Assembly (NCBI GenBank): GCA_946965045.2
Contig: OX337228.1
Coordinates: forward strand, 124,001-188,000
Length of the DNA stretch: 64,000 nucleotides
From: Epithemia pelagica
Lineage: Eukaryota; Bacillariophyta; Bacillariophyceae; Surirellales; Surirellaceae
Reading direction: 5' to 3'
How positions within the stretch are numbered: the first letter of the stretch is position 1; each line of letters starts with the position of its first letter. The notes beneath the pieces were generated by a model that worked only from the letters and a program-made list of their open reading frames with translations, was not told where the DNA came from and did not search any database. Below, in pieces: positions 20,726-30,253 of this stretch. The translations under genes were made by a program, and so were the position numbers.

Positions 20726-21829
20726 CTACTCATCTTCGTCGTCATCTGAATCCTCATCGTCCTCGTCATCCAAATCCTCATCATCCTCGTCATCCGAATT
20801 CTCTTGTTCTTCATCATCCAAATCCTCATCATCCAAATCCTCATCTTCGTCGTCATCGTTGCCATCATCATCTTCTTCGTTGTGGTCGCCATCCGAATCT
20901 TCAGAAGTGTTGTCGTGTTCATCCTGGCGTCCTGCCCTCATGCCCGACACCAGATTGTAGCACCAGAAGATTTCTTCATTCTTCTTGATGTTTCGTCTCG
21001 CTGTCGCCTTGAGCTTCGTACTGACTTGGACATTATAACACTTGGCATCCGGGTCGACGGATTCGTTGGTCTTGTACTTCTCGTACTGTGGATCGTTTGC
21101 AAAGTGCAAACCCATCCAAAGGTCTGATGCAGATGGATCCACGAAGGCAAAAGGCCTTGTGCGCAGTTGAATAGCGTAAGCAGAAGGCGGACGGGACTTT
21201 TCCAAGACCTTCCCACAATAATATCCAAGCATTTCGCCTTTTTTGTAGGGCTTTGCTGCAAAAAGCCCAAGACGGGCGTTGTCCAAGGTTGATCGCTTGA
21301 TCACGAACAGATCTTCGTCGAGGTACCGAACAATGCACTCGTACTTTTGTGAATTGTCGTTTAGGTCCACCATCATTGTCCCCTCGATGAGTAGATTGTC
21401 CTTATGTTTCTTGTGCTTTCCAGTCCCTTTCTTCTTGTTGTACTTGCTGGGGGCGTAGTGCTTGACTGCTGTGCCAACAGGTTGGCCCTTGGTGTCGTGG
21501 CCCTTCCGCACCTGTGCACCTTGAATGTTCACGATCCCCTTGATGTGGGAGGAAATGAACCGATACATTTCGATTCTTTCCTCCAAAGTGTCATTACCGA
21601 ACAGTACTTCTAGCTTGGCCATCAGATTTTCTGCCTTCACTGCCCGTGGAGTTCTTGTTGTCGCGATCTTTTTTTTCGCTTGTTCTTTCTGGTTGAGCTC
21701 ATCCATCTTGTATTTTCGATTTTGCTGCTTGCGAGGAAGCTTTGAAGGACGATACATTGCTGCTTTTGCTCCTTTTGTCTTGGAGCGTGTCTGTCGCTGG
21801 GTTGCGGATCGTGTCTGTCGCTTTCCCAT
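20726..21829 (-). CDS. SET-domain protein with acidic tail, transposon cargo
   Basis: A 367-aa protein from the ATG at 21829; the frame is open to 21889 but only via GTG. Residues 1-80 are basic (TRSATQRQTRSKTKG) and likely nuclear. A SET methyltransferase-like domain spans about 172-292: ARLGLFAAKPYKKGEMLGYY at about 185, the cofactor-site region GLHFANDP at 240-247 and the closing motif EEIFWCYN at 285-292, whose Tyr corresponds to the catalytic Tyr of the family. The HFAND form replaces the usual NHSC motif, and no pre-SET or post-SET cysteines are seen, so the substrate could be histone or non-histone lysine. The last 60 residues are almost only Asp/Glu. It lies between the basic gene and the transposase inside the transposon boundaries. 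Confidence 0.75.
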   Translation of the reverse strand: MGKRQTRSATQRQTRSKTKGAKAAMYRPSKLPRKQQNRKYKMDELNQKEQAKKKIATTRTPRAVKAENLMAKLEVLFGNDTLEERIEMYRFISSHIKGIVNIQGAQVRKGHDTKGQPVGTAVKHYAPSKYNKKKGTGKHKKHKDNLLIEGTMMVDLNDNSQKYECIVRYLDEDLFVIKRSTLDNARLGLFAAKPYKKGEMLGYYCGKVLEKSRPPSAYAIQLRTRPFAFVDPSASDLWMGLHFANDPQYEKYKTNESVDPDAKCYNVQVSTKLKATARRNIKKNEEIFWCYNLVSGMRAGRQDEHDNTSEDSDGDHNEEDDDGNDDDEDEDLDDEDLDDEEQENSDDEDDEDLDDEDDEDSDDDEDE

Positions 21830-22191
21830 GGTCGTTGCAAGCTGCTGCACTTTTTGCTGGGCTGCCGAAAAACTCTGGGACCGCTGCACTTTATGAAAGG
21901 GATCTTTGGGGGGTAGAAGGCGCAGAAATGCCCCTTTTCAGCTTCCGAATGAGTGTGGTGTTGAGTGAAAACCGCATTGACAGTAATCAGACTGTCGTTT
22001 GTACAATGTGGATCAGACTACTTGTCACCCTTTCACCAATGAACTTCGCAGACCCTCGGGGGTTCAAAAAAAAAGGATTTCATTTTCTCACAAAATCTGG
22101 GAAGATGAAACAGGGAGAGGTCCTTGTGCATGACAACGTACAAGTATGAAAGCTCTAAGGTACGTAAACACTTTGAATTATAATATTAATT
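21830..22191. other. spacer between SET gene and transposase gene
   Basis: No supported gene. It would hold the promoter of the SET gene and the 3' end of the transposase gene, both on the minus strand. Confidence 0.4.
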
Positions 22192-25100
22192 TCAGCGTTC
22201 AGCTTCTTGTGCCTCCTTCCAGACTTGCTGGATGAAGGAATGCTCTTGATCCAGCGTACAACGGTGAGTCTTCATACTTACATTCACATACTTCTCAATT
22301 TCTACAAACAGGATGTCATTCGTTGTGCCCTGGTTCTTCTTGTCAAACAACTGATAGGTGAGCATATACCGCCCTGCTTTAGCGGAGAACTTGCGTACCG
22401 TGCTCAATGTCACTTTGCCAATACTCGTTCTCACCACTTCCATGAACTTTGTCTTCGTTGCTTTCTTGCTCTTCGTCAAGCGACGGAAGTATCGCTTTCC
22501 AAGACCCCATGCGTACTCGATCCCTTCACCCGCAAGTTCGCAGTGGTACTTCGGTGTCACAAGGATCTCAAGATTGCGAGAATATCGCTTTGAGAGATCA
22601 ACCGCCAGTTGTTCGAGGGCGGATCTCTCGTTCTTGAAGTCCTCACATGATCCCATCAGGTAAGTCAATGAGTATTTCTTGTATTCTTCCATCATGTCAT
22701 CGCGGACCTGTCCTGAACCATCCAACCATGTCTTACTCACATCCTTGCGGTATTCCTGGAGCTTGGTGGTGTCAATGAAACCACGCTCGCCCAGAACTTG
22801 GAAGAGACCCTTTGGTTGCCCGAGCCAGCCCTGCTCCATGACAACTCGGTCTACCTCGGTTGGTAGCTTCCTTGCTGTCGAAATTGCCTGGAGCTGGTCA
22901 AGGGATTTGGAATGGTAGGCTTGAAGTGCCCTGTCGCCATGTTGAGCTCCTTGTTGAATGTCATTTCGAATGAGCTCACCAATCAATTCTTTCTTGGACA
23001 GCTTGTGTTTCTTTGTTTGATTGGTTGGGTGGTCGAACTTCATTCGTTGTCGTTGCTCCTCCGTCAGAGGAACACCCTTAGAAGCAAATGGGCCAGGGTC
23101 CTCATCTGTGTAGACCATGGACTGCTTGGACCCTGGCTGAAGACGATGAGGGTGTGGATATGGACCAATGGACTCAACAATGGTCTCATGCATCCTGGGT
23201 ACAACTCCACCCCAATCCTTGTTCATCGTTTTCTCGTTGAGCCCATCTTTCTGTTTTCGTCCGTGGCCACTACTGTTGTCAAAAAGAAAAACAAAATCAA
23301 AAGATGGGTACAGGATCATCAAACAATCAACCAAGTCCTCGAACTGGAGGGCCATGTGGTCGTAGTTCCACCAGCCATCATTGTTGGATCCATAGTCAAA
23401 AAACGTGCAAAACGCGCTGGCATCGGTGATCTGCCGGAGCCGCTTGTGCGTGCCACCAAGGACTTGTTTGGCAGAGTCATCGGCCAAGTAGGTCTGTTGC
23501 CTACGGGATTGATTAATTGCATCAATCTTCTCGGGCGTGAGCAGGACAACTTCGCCTGCGTTGTCCAAATAGAAGCCCCATGCCCGACTCACAAATGCGC
23601 TGAGCATGAGTCCATGCCCATCGTCTTTTGGCAAAAGGACTCCACGCCCTTGATGGTCCCCCCAACTCTTCTTTGAGAAAGACCATTGCTTGAAAATGGC
23701 CTCATCTTGGCCAACAAGGACAACAGGACGACGGTCCGATGGGAAACGATGCGACAAATTTCCTCCCAGCAGCTTGTTTTCATCTTTGACATAGGATGAA
23801 AACACCTCGGGAAAACAATCAACGTGATACTCCCGCATTTGTTGATTGGTTGTTGGGTCTTCAAACTCAAAGGCCCAAACGTCCTCCATGAGCTTTTCTG
23901 ACACACCCTCAATCTCCCCGTGTTCCAGTTTGATTGCTTGGGTAGCAGGTATCTGGACCCACCGATGTGCGAGCTTCTCCAGCTCGAAGTAAGTGGAAAT
24001 GAACTGCTTCCGGGCGGCGATATTTTCCGGATCTTCGTGGCGGTCCGTGTAATAGGACTTTTTGGTTTCAGAAAATCGAAAACCAGCATAATTCAGCATC
24101 TTCCATGCTGTACTTACAGAAACACTGGGGAGATTCACTTTTTGGCGGAACTCATCCAAGGTTAGCAGCCCTGTGATGGATGGCTCCCCGTCCTGGCTCT
24201 CCGTGTCTATCTCTTTCTGATACACCACGGGGATCAAAGTATCCCGGATGTACGTGGCGGCCGTCTCGCAGGAAAGGGTCTCCAGACGTTGACTGGCCCA
24301 CTTCTGCAACAACTGGAGTGCTTCTGGGTATTGTCCCAGAAAGTATGGACATGGCTTCTTCCCTATCTGGATGTACCAGTTTGGATGGGGGAAGTTGCCA
24401 TTGACCCGGAATGCAACATTGGCTCGTTGCACAGTCCGCCAATGCTGCAGACAGCGATACGACATTTGACTCTGGTCGGTTGCATATTTGCAACACGACG
24501 TCCATGTGGCACCATCCTCCATTGTTTGGAGAGCTCGTTGATATGCCAGCCTAAGAACCCTCATTCTCATGAGCATTCTTGGGATCTGGGAGTCTTGGGG
24601 TGGCTCATCTTCACCCTTGTTGATGAGAGACAAAAAACAATCAAACCGTTGTTCCGCCAATTCAAGTGACTCAATCCACCGTTCCAGCTTCTTTCTCGTT
24701 GTCTCCCCATTCACTCTCGGACCAAAGATTTTGCTCACAACGGGCCGGTCGAAGAAATCTACGGCAGAAGAGTCACTGGAGGCATTGGAATGCTCATTGT
24801 TGTTGTTGTTTCCATTGTCGTTTCCTGTGCCTGCGGTTGTTGTTGTGGTGGTGGTTTCCAGTGCCTCTTCCAAAATCTGCTCTGGGCTTGGTGGTGATGA
24901 CGCTGCCGTTGTGGCAGTTTCATCATCATCCTTGATTGGTGTTGTGGGTTTCTTGCGTTTGTTCCTCCCTCCAATTCGAATCCGATTGTGACTTATGAAG
25001 TTAAGCCACTCCACATTCGTGTGGTTGAATTGAGGTGGTGGATCGGTCTGACGAGCCGAAACATAGTAGAATATTTGTTTCCCACCTCGACGTCGCACCT

Positions 25101-25347
25101 TGTGGCGGTAGATACCCTTGGGATTCCACTCTTGCGATAGGAAATGGAGTCGCCATTCACTACCTGAGCGCATTAAAGATCGATTCATCATTGTTACGTC
25201 GGATAATTCCGGAATCCACTGCTTCAAGAAGACGGCAATCTCAGCGTCAATAATCCACCGGTTTGTCCAGAGGAAGCGTATTGGATGGCATCTGAAGCCA
25301 AATTCGTCGCATATGGTTGTGTATGGCCCTGTATATGATTGAACCAT
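22192..25347 (-). CDS. DDE transposase (IS630/Tc1-mariner-like)
   Basis: A 1051-aa protein from the ATG at 25347 (an upstream GTG at 25398 is in frame but less likely). A helix-turn-helix segment at about 408-425 (SVSTAWKMLNYAGF) is followed by YYTDRHEDPENIAARKQF, the pattern seen in a fungal transposase family where it reads GVYxDGHEREDVVxYR. The catalytic core shows Asp at about 548 (VGQDEAIFKQW), Asp at about 690 (FLFDNSSGH) and Glu at about 944 (HCELAGEGIEYAWG), i.e. D, D and E in the right order. Residues 140-220 are a disordered Asn/Thr-rich insert. All three acidic residues are present and the frame is unbroken, so the enzyme may be active. It acts in the nucleus on the 31-bp ends; the element's TA duplication agrees with the family. 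Confidence 0.82.
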   Translation of the reverse strand: MVQSYTGPYTTICDEFGFRCHPIRFLWTNRWIIDAEIAVFLKQWIPELSDVTMMNRSLMRSGSEWRLHFLSQEWNPKGIYRHKVRRRGGKQIFYYVSARQTDPPPQFNHTNVEWLNFISHNRIRIGGRNKRKKPTTPIKDDDETATTAASSPPSPEQILEEALETTTTTTTAGTGNDNGNNNNNEHSNASSDSSAVDFFDRPVVSKIFGPRVNGETTRKKLERWIESLELAEQRFDCFLSLINKGEDEPPQDSQIPRMLMRMRVLRLAYQRALQTMEDGATWTSCCKYATDQSQMSYRCLQHWRTVQRANVAFRVNGNFPHPNWYIQIGKKPCPYFLGQYPEALQLLQKWASQRLETLSCETAATYIRDTLIPVVYQKEIDTESQDGEPSITGLLTLDEFRQKVNLPSVSVSTAWKMLNYAGFRFSETKKSYYTDRHEDPENIAARKQFISTYFELEKLAHRWVQIPATQAIKLEHGEIEGVSEKLMEDVWAFEFEDPTTNQQMREYHVDCFPEVFSSYVKDENKLLGGNLSHRFPSDRRPVVLVGQDEAIFKQWSFSKKSWGDHQGRGVLLPKDDGHGLMLSAFVSRAWGFYLDNAGEVVLLTPEKIDAINQSRRQQTYLADDSAKQVLGGTHKRLRQITDASAFCTFFDYGSNNDGWWNYDHMALQFEDLVDCLMILYPSFDFVFLFDNSSGHGRKQKDGLNEKTMNKDWGGVVPRMHETIVESIGPYPHPHRLQPGSKQSMVYTDEDPGPFASKGVPLTEEQRQRMKFDHPTNQTKKHKLSKKELIGELIRNDIQQGAQHGDRALQAYHSKSLDQLQAISTARKLPTEVDRVVMEQGWLGQPKGLFQVLGERGFIDTTKLQEYRKDVSKTWLDGSGQVRDDMMEEYKKYSLTYLMGSCEDFKNERSALEQLAVDLSKRYSRNLEILVTPKYHCELAGEGIEYAWGLGKRYFRRLTKSKKATKTKFMEVVRTSIGKVTLSTVRKFSAKAGRYMLTYQLFDKKNQGTTNDILFVEIEKYVNVSMKTHRCTLDQEHSFIQQVWKEAQEAER

Positions 25348-25445
25348 TTTGTCTGTTCGGGCACAGGCAGAGAGATGGAGGATGAGGGGACTGCCCACGA
25401 TGTTCGACAGTAGCTACTTTCACTGCTCCTGGAGACTGAACCACA

Positions 25446-25532
25446 GGTCGAAATGCGCGACACCCCTATGATTTTCTACTACTTTTATATCTATCCTATC
25501 GATTAGGTTGGGTGGTGTTTCGCATTTCGACC
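25446..25532. repeat. subterminal inverted repeat
   Basis: GGTCGAAATGCGC at 25446 pairs with GCATTTCGACC ending at 25532; arms of about 22 bp with a few mismatches around a 42-bp loop. It lies about 195 bp inside the transposon's right end and has no copy at the left end. Confidence 0.6.
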
Positions 25533-25694
25533 GGCGAATGGCCATCGTCGCATGAAGCGGTCACTAGTCGTTATTGCATTTTGCATTTTTCAATATGTGC
25601 GTGACAAAATGTGAGGAACACGAAAACCGTAAGTGATCCGAAACGCTGGGGCACTGTGGGCTAAAGTGTAGTATACAATTTCCCGCTATGAAAA

Positions 25695-25725
25695 ACTCAT
25701 GCACTACGAAACGTGAGCCAGCTTG
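25695..25725 (-). repeat. right terminal inverted repeat
   Basis: 31 bp, inverse of 18735-18765 with one mismatch, followed by TA at 25726-25727. Confidence 0.85.
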
Positions 25726-25727
25726 TA

Positions 25728-26227
25728 GAGCATGCGCAGCCGTTGGAATAGAATAGGAACAAATCGGCAAATCTGTGCTGTTCCATGAAAATGGCTCTGC
25801 AGCGCGGGGAATAAACCTGGAACAAATTTAAATCTGAGTTATTCTTCCTTGTTTTTGGCACAGATACCACGAATCTGTGCCCTGTTTTCTCCAGCAGAAA
25901 GTTGGAGCATACGAGTCTTGGAACATGAGTCACGAGACATGCTGTCCATATGTACAATCTGAATCTACATTATTATGATACCAATGCACGCGCGTCAGCA
26001 ACGTGACAGGATGACGGGCGTGACTTCAAACCGCTACATGCAAGCCAATGTCACGGGCGCGCCAAAACTTCTATTTTTTTGTTCCATTTTTGCTGCATTT
26101 TTGTTTTTTACGGCTGCACAGATTTGATCAAACGTACGAAAAACGACGCAAGACGTCCATTATGGGAATAAGACTGCGTAAGTCACGCACATTTGTTCTA
26201 ATTTTGTTCCAACGGCTGCGCATGCTC
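25728..26227. mobile_element. 500-bp MITE, PIF/Harbinger-like TTA duplication
   Basis: Inverted ends of 40 bp (25728-25767 and 26188-26227) match at 36 positions; the outer 21 bp (GAGCATGCGCAGCCGTTGGAA) are identical. On the right it is followed by TTA (26228-26230). On the left, once the large transposon is removed, it is preceded by TTA (18732-18734). A 3-bp TTA duplication is the hallmark of PIF/Harbinger elements, and the element encodes nothing, so it is a non-autonomous MITE. It contains GGGCGCGCCAAAA at 26055-26067. Confidence 0.72.
26055..26067 (+). promoter_or_regulatory. E2F-like site inside the MITE
   Basis: GGGCGCGCCAAAA contains GCGCCAAA, the exact reverse complement of TTTGGCGC, a canonical E2F/DP recognition sequence. 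Function not shown. Confidence 0.35.
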
Positions 26228-26230
26228 TTA

Positions 26231-26753
26231 CTTTTGTTTTGGCCTTTCCCTGTAGTCGCAATGCAAACGACTACAAGAACGATGAACCATAACCATGCAG
26301 TGTAGATTTTAACATTGCAGAAAGCATGACGATTCGTTGTTGCCGTCGTTCTTTGGTTGCTTCTAAGCGCCTTGAACTGCGTGGCCTGTTCGCATGCGCG
26401 CACAATGCCCCGGAACCGGTCGCGCCGGCTCGGTCGGAGAGATTCAATCTCTTCACTCGTTTCCGCATCGATCACGTATTTTGCACATTCCCACGGCGAT
26501 ATGGGTAATCACTTTGGATTGTGGAGCAAACCTATAACCAATGGACAGGTAAGTTAGTCCACAACAGCTCGCGCCAACCGTCAACTCAGTGAAAACGACT
26601 CAACCTCACGGCTCGTTTCCACATCCACCAGGAGTCTGCACCTTCTAATGAGTCTGTTGCACTCATAAATTTCGTCAAGCTACGAACTGCATCTTGAAGA
26701 ACATTTTATGGTCACACTGTTAAAGCGTTGGGATCCGTTGACATCTGAATTCG
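26231..26753. other. upstream region of paralog 5
   Basis: No supported gene. ATGCGCGCACAA at 26394-26405 is a weak version of the motif upstream of the other paralogs. Confidence 0.4.
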
Positions 26754-29438
26754 ATGGATATAATGTCGAACAAGAAGCCACCGTCTGTAGTTGCAGTCAA
26801 AAGCGACAATGAGTTCAAACATCCTCTGGAAGATGTGTTTCAAGCTCTGGATTCTTACGACTCAGAAGGATCGACATGTACCGGTGGTATTGCCACTGAT
26901 TTGCCCGCCATGCCAGGGCTTGTGGTACAAGGAGTCGGTGAGATTTTGCTGCCGTTAAATCAAGAAACTGCAACCAAGCTCAAGGCCGCTGCTCGACAAG
27001 CTCCTCATGGACGTGGTATGGAAACCATCATTGACAAATCAGTCCGTGATACTTTGCAAGTGGATGCCGATAAGGTGACCTTGACCAATCCAGCCTGGTC
27101 TGCTGGCATCAAAGAACTGACAAGGAAGGTATCTACAGATCTCGGCGTCAATCCTGACCTGGTCCGTAGTGAATTGTACAAACTCTTGCTCTATGAGGAA
27201 GGAGGCTTTTTCAAAAAGCATCGCGATACGGAAAAGGCCGACGGAATGTTTGCCACTTTGGTGGTGCAACTACCAAGTCGGTTTACGGGAGGCTCTTTCG
27301 TTGTGACTCACAATGGTAACACCAGGACATTTTCGATGCAAGATCCCAAAACGTCGCCTTATTGTTGTCACTATGTGGCACATTATGCGGATTGTGAGCA
27401 TGAGATCTTGCCCATTGAGTCGGGCCATCGCGTCGCTTTGATTTATTCTCTTTGCTACACGGGCAACAAAGTTTCCAGACCGTCTGTCGCAAATATTAAA
27501 GAAGGTCCGTTAGAGTCCGCCATGCAGCGATTGGACGCCGAGACGGATGAGGCTCTTTTTGCGATTCCCATGGATCATCAATATACCACGGCTTCGTTGG
27601 CACGTCTGGGAGTGGGCGCTCTCAAGGGCAAGGACCGATCCTTGGCACAGACGATTGGTCGAGTAGAGGGATGGGAATTGTTGGTTGCAAAAGCCGAAAA
27701 GACGGCGCACGAAGAGCTTCTCTATAATCCTGTTACAGGATTTGATGTGGACGAGATATCAGATTCGGTAGACTTTAGGTTCGAAGAATTGTTTTAGCGA
27801 GATGGGAAGGATGCGAAAGCACATGGAACCTGGCTCACATCCCATCTAGACCTTTTCAGTTTTAAAGTAGGAGGCATGATGATGGCGGACATGACTGTTT
27901 CTCGGGCAATGTGGGGAAGCGGACACTCATCCTCGGTCGAGTATACTGGAAACGAAGGGGCGACACGGGAGACAACCTATAGCACCTATATTATGGTTGC
28001 CTTTTCGAAGGACGGAGTCTTTGACAATGTGTGTCATTCCGATTTTCCCCATGCGATTCGAATGGTGCGCGGAAACCCCAGCCTTCTGAATCGTGCCTTG
28101 GAGTACATGAAGCGATCCAAGCCAAGCATTTCATCCAAGGACTTTGTTACCTTGTACACTCTGATTCAAGAAACGAGCTCTTTTTGGCCGTCCTTCCATA
28201 TGATTCTAGGGGGTTTGGCGCCTCGACCTGATCATCTTATCCCTCCCGTCAGTTCCATCTTGGCCTCCGTGATAACGAAACATGGATGGGACAATGAGAA
28301 GATTGCGCCTGTCCGCCTTTTTCTGAAAGGAGTTGCTGACACGGCAATCAATGCAGAGAATTGCAAAACACTGTTGCAAGTCGTGGACAAGTTACTTTCC
28401 ATTCAAAAAATGCTCAAAGACAAGGCACCCATGGAGTCCCTGATAAGCGGGACAATCCATGCGTTTGATGCAGCCACAGGAACATCTTCATTGTCTTACT
28501 ATGAGTCCAATGATAAAGGTCGAAAAGAAATCTACAATCATATTGAAACGCTTTCCAAGGTACATGGATGGCAAAGTAGTGTTGCATCGGTTGCCAAAGT
28601 CTGCTTTGCTCGAATCCGTACCACCAAACCAGACGATCCGCCAGATAGGACAAAGCTTTGGAAGGGTCAGATTGCGGTGATTCAATCCATTCCTACCAAT
28701 GTCCCGGGCACCGACACGGACCAACTTTGCGAATCCGTTTTGGACGAGTTTGTCGCGGCCCTGAAAGGTGCAACCGTGTGGAAATCCTCCCATTTTCGCG
28801 TCTTGTGCAAGGCATTGTACCGGTACGGAACTCCCACCCTCTTTCAGCGTGTCCAGCGCTGGGCCTCCTCCACGACGGCCAGTCTATCGAAACTGGAACG
28901 TGTCGACTCGGAATTCCAATCGTTGAGGAACTCGACGAATACGATCCGCTCGAGGCACCCCATGGCCCGAGACGAGTGTATTGCCATGATCCACAAACGG
29001 GTCTGCGCCATGAAAGGGGATGTCCAGCAGCAGACACTTCCGCAAGAGAACAAGGATCCGGTTCGAACGACGACAAGTCATCCTCCAACTGAAGGCAAGC
29101 AAACCTCGAGTGGTTCGTGGAGCATTCCGACTGCTCCCACGGGCCATGCCGGGATCGACGGTTTTTTGGGCAGTGAGGAGTCGGGACCACGTGAGATTTG
29201 CGTGGGAGGTGGCATTGCCAATGCCCGGAATTTGGCACGTCGTTGGGGTGGTTTGTCAGTTTTGTCGTCGTCGGTCAATGAGAAGTTGCACGTTCGCATT
29301 CGAGAAACGTCCAAGACGGGCGCCAAGGCGTCGGTGATTGTGACCAAGACCAGAATGATAACCACCAGCAAACCTTAGGTCCAGCAGCAGCAGCAAGCAG
29401 CTGGTACGGCACGGAATGTCATTGTGATTGAGGAATGA
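26754..29438 (+). pseudogene. 2OG-Fe(II) oxygenase paralog 5, nonsense codons
   Basis: The N-terminal 347 residues are very close to paralog 4, with His156, Asp158, His216 and Arg226 all kept and QAPHGRGMETIIDKSVRD present. An in-frame TAG at 27795-27797 falls where paralogs read FHQDG or FCQDG (here F-stop-RDG), consistent with a CAG to TAG change. The same frame then stays open to a second stop at 29376-29378; past it the frame reads QQQQQAAGTARNVIVIEE to 29438, resembling the EVIVI tail of paralogs 3 and 6. One helical unit (HGWDNEKIAPVR) and the C-terminal module (VGGGIANARN) are present. The disordered N-terminus with the SSDEASP motif is missing. As read it would give only a truncated 347-aa oxygenase domain, or an 874-aa product if the first stop were suppressed. 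Confidence 0.75.
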
Positions 29439-30253
29439 GTCCAAATTGTCGACTTTTTGTGTTTTTAAGAATTGAAATATAGTAATTTGCTTGTGAATGG
29501 TTGACCTTCTGGGAGTGTCGCCAGTGATTGACCCTTTTCTTGGCCTGGTGGCTGGCGGCCAAGGTCTTGTACTACCTATATACGCAGTGTGGATGCTTTC
29601 TTGTCGTACTAATGTCGTTCGGCATGTAGCCATGTTTGTGAGAGTTCAATCTGCACCACTGCAACCGCTCATTTGGAGTCTCTTGTTTCTTGCATAACAT
29701 CAATACGTCCCAAGGCATTTCGAGGTGGTTTGGGTGTTGGGTGACCAAGGGCGAGGAGGGGGGGGCTTTGGTTGTCGAACCCACCAAAAAAGGTGACAAT
29801 CACGCAAACTGCAGGATCCAGATGCATCGTCATGCGTGCTGCCAGCAAAGTCTGAATGGGCTGGCGCGGCTCGAGTGATCGGTCGACGGAGTGCGTCGCG
29901 GATAGATTGCATGACACAGGACACACACGCACCTCTCATTTTTCTCAGTTCGTATCTTTTTGTCCATTGATCTGCTGGACGTTGTCGAGCCGTGTGTTGT
30001 CGATTGCCGTCTTGTTCCTTCTACAGACCGAATATTCGCATTGTCTCATCTCCCATAGATTGCTTGGAAAAATAGCGGTCCTTGCTGTCGTGTTTGTCCA
30101 TTGGCAGAAGAGACGGCTGGACAAAAACACGAGATTGAACAGACCGATACTCTAAAAGAAGAAGACGAAGACGAACGGTGTCATCGGGCTCAGTCCGAAT
30201 TGGTCCAAGTCCAGAAACGGTTGCGTTTGAGAAACAGACAGACACAGCGTACA
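29439..30253. other. intergenic, no gene seen
   Basis: Open frames here are short or start from TTG. The reading frame of the next gene is open from 30101 but without ATG until 30254, so 30101-30253 is probably 5' leader. Confidence 0.45.

Larger units (their letters stand above)
18735..25725. mobile_element. DDE transposon with SET-domain cargo (TIR, TA duplication)
   Basis: A 6,991-bp element bounded by 31-bp terminal inverted repeats with one mismatch (18735-18765 and 25695-25725, outer end CAAGCTGGCTCAC) and flanked by TA on both sides (18733-18734 and 25726-25727). A TA duplication plus a DDE transposase with an IEYAWG-type third motif fits the IS630/Tc1/mariner superfamily. The contents are a 168-aa minus-strand protein, a plus-strand basic protein with one intron, a minus-strand SET-domain protein and a minus-strand 1051-aa transposase. 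All four genes are open, so the element may be recent or active. It lies inside the target site of a 500-bp MITE between oxygenase paralogs 4 and 5. Confidence 0.8.
25348..25725. other. transposon right end, transposase promoter
   Basis: Non-coding. Holds a subterminal hairpin (25446-25532) and the right terminal repeat. Confidence 0.5.

Noticed and set aside
30101-30253. Upstream start of the membrane protein at 30254
   Set aside because: It would begin with TTG and would bury the signal peptide; ATG 30254 places the signal peptide first.
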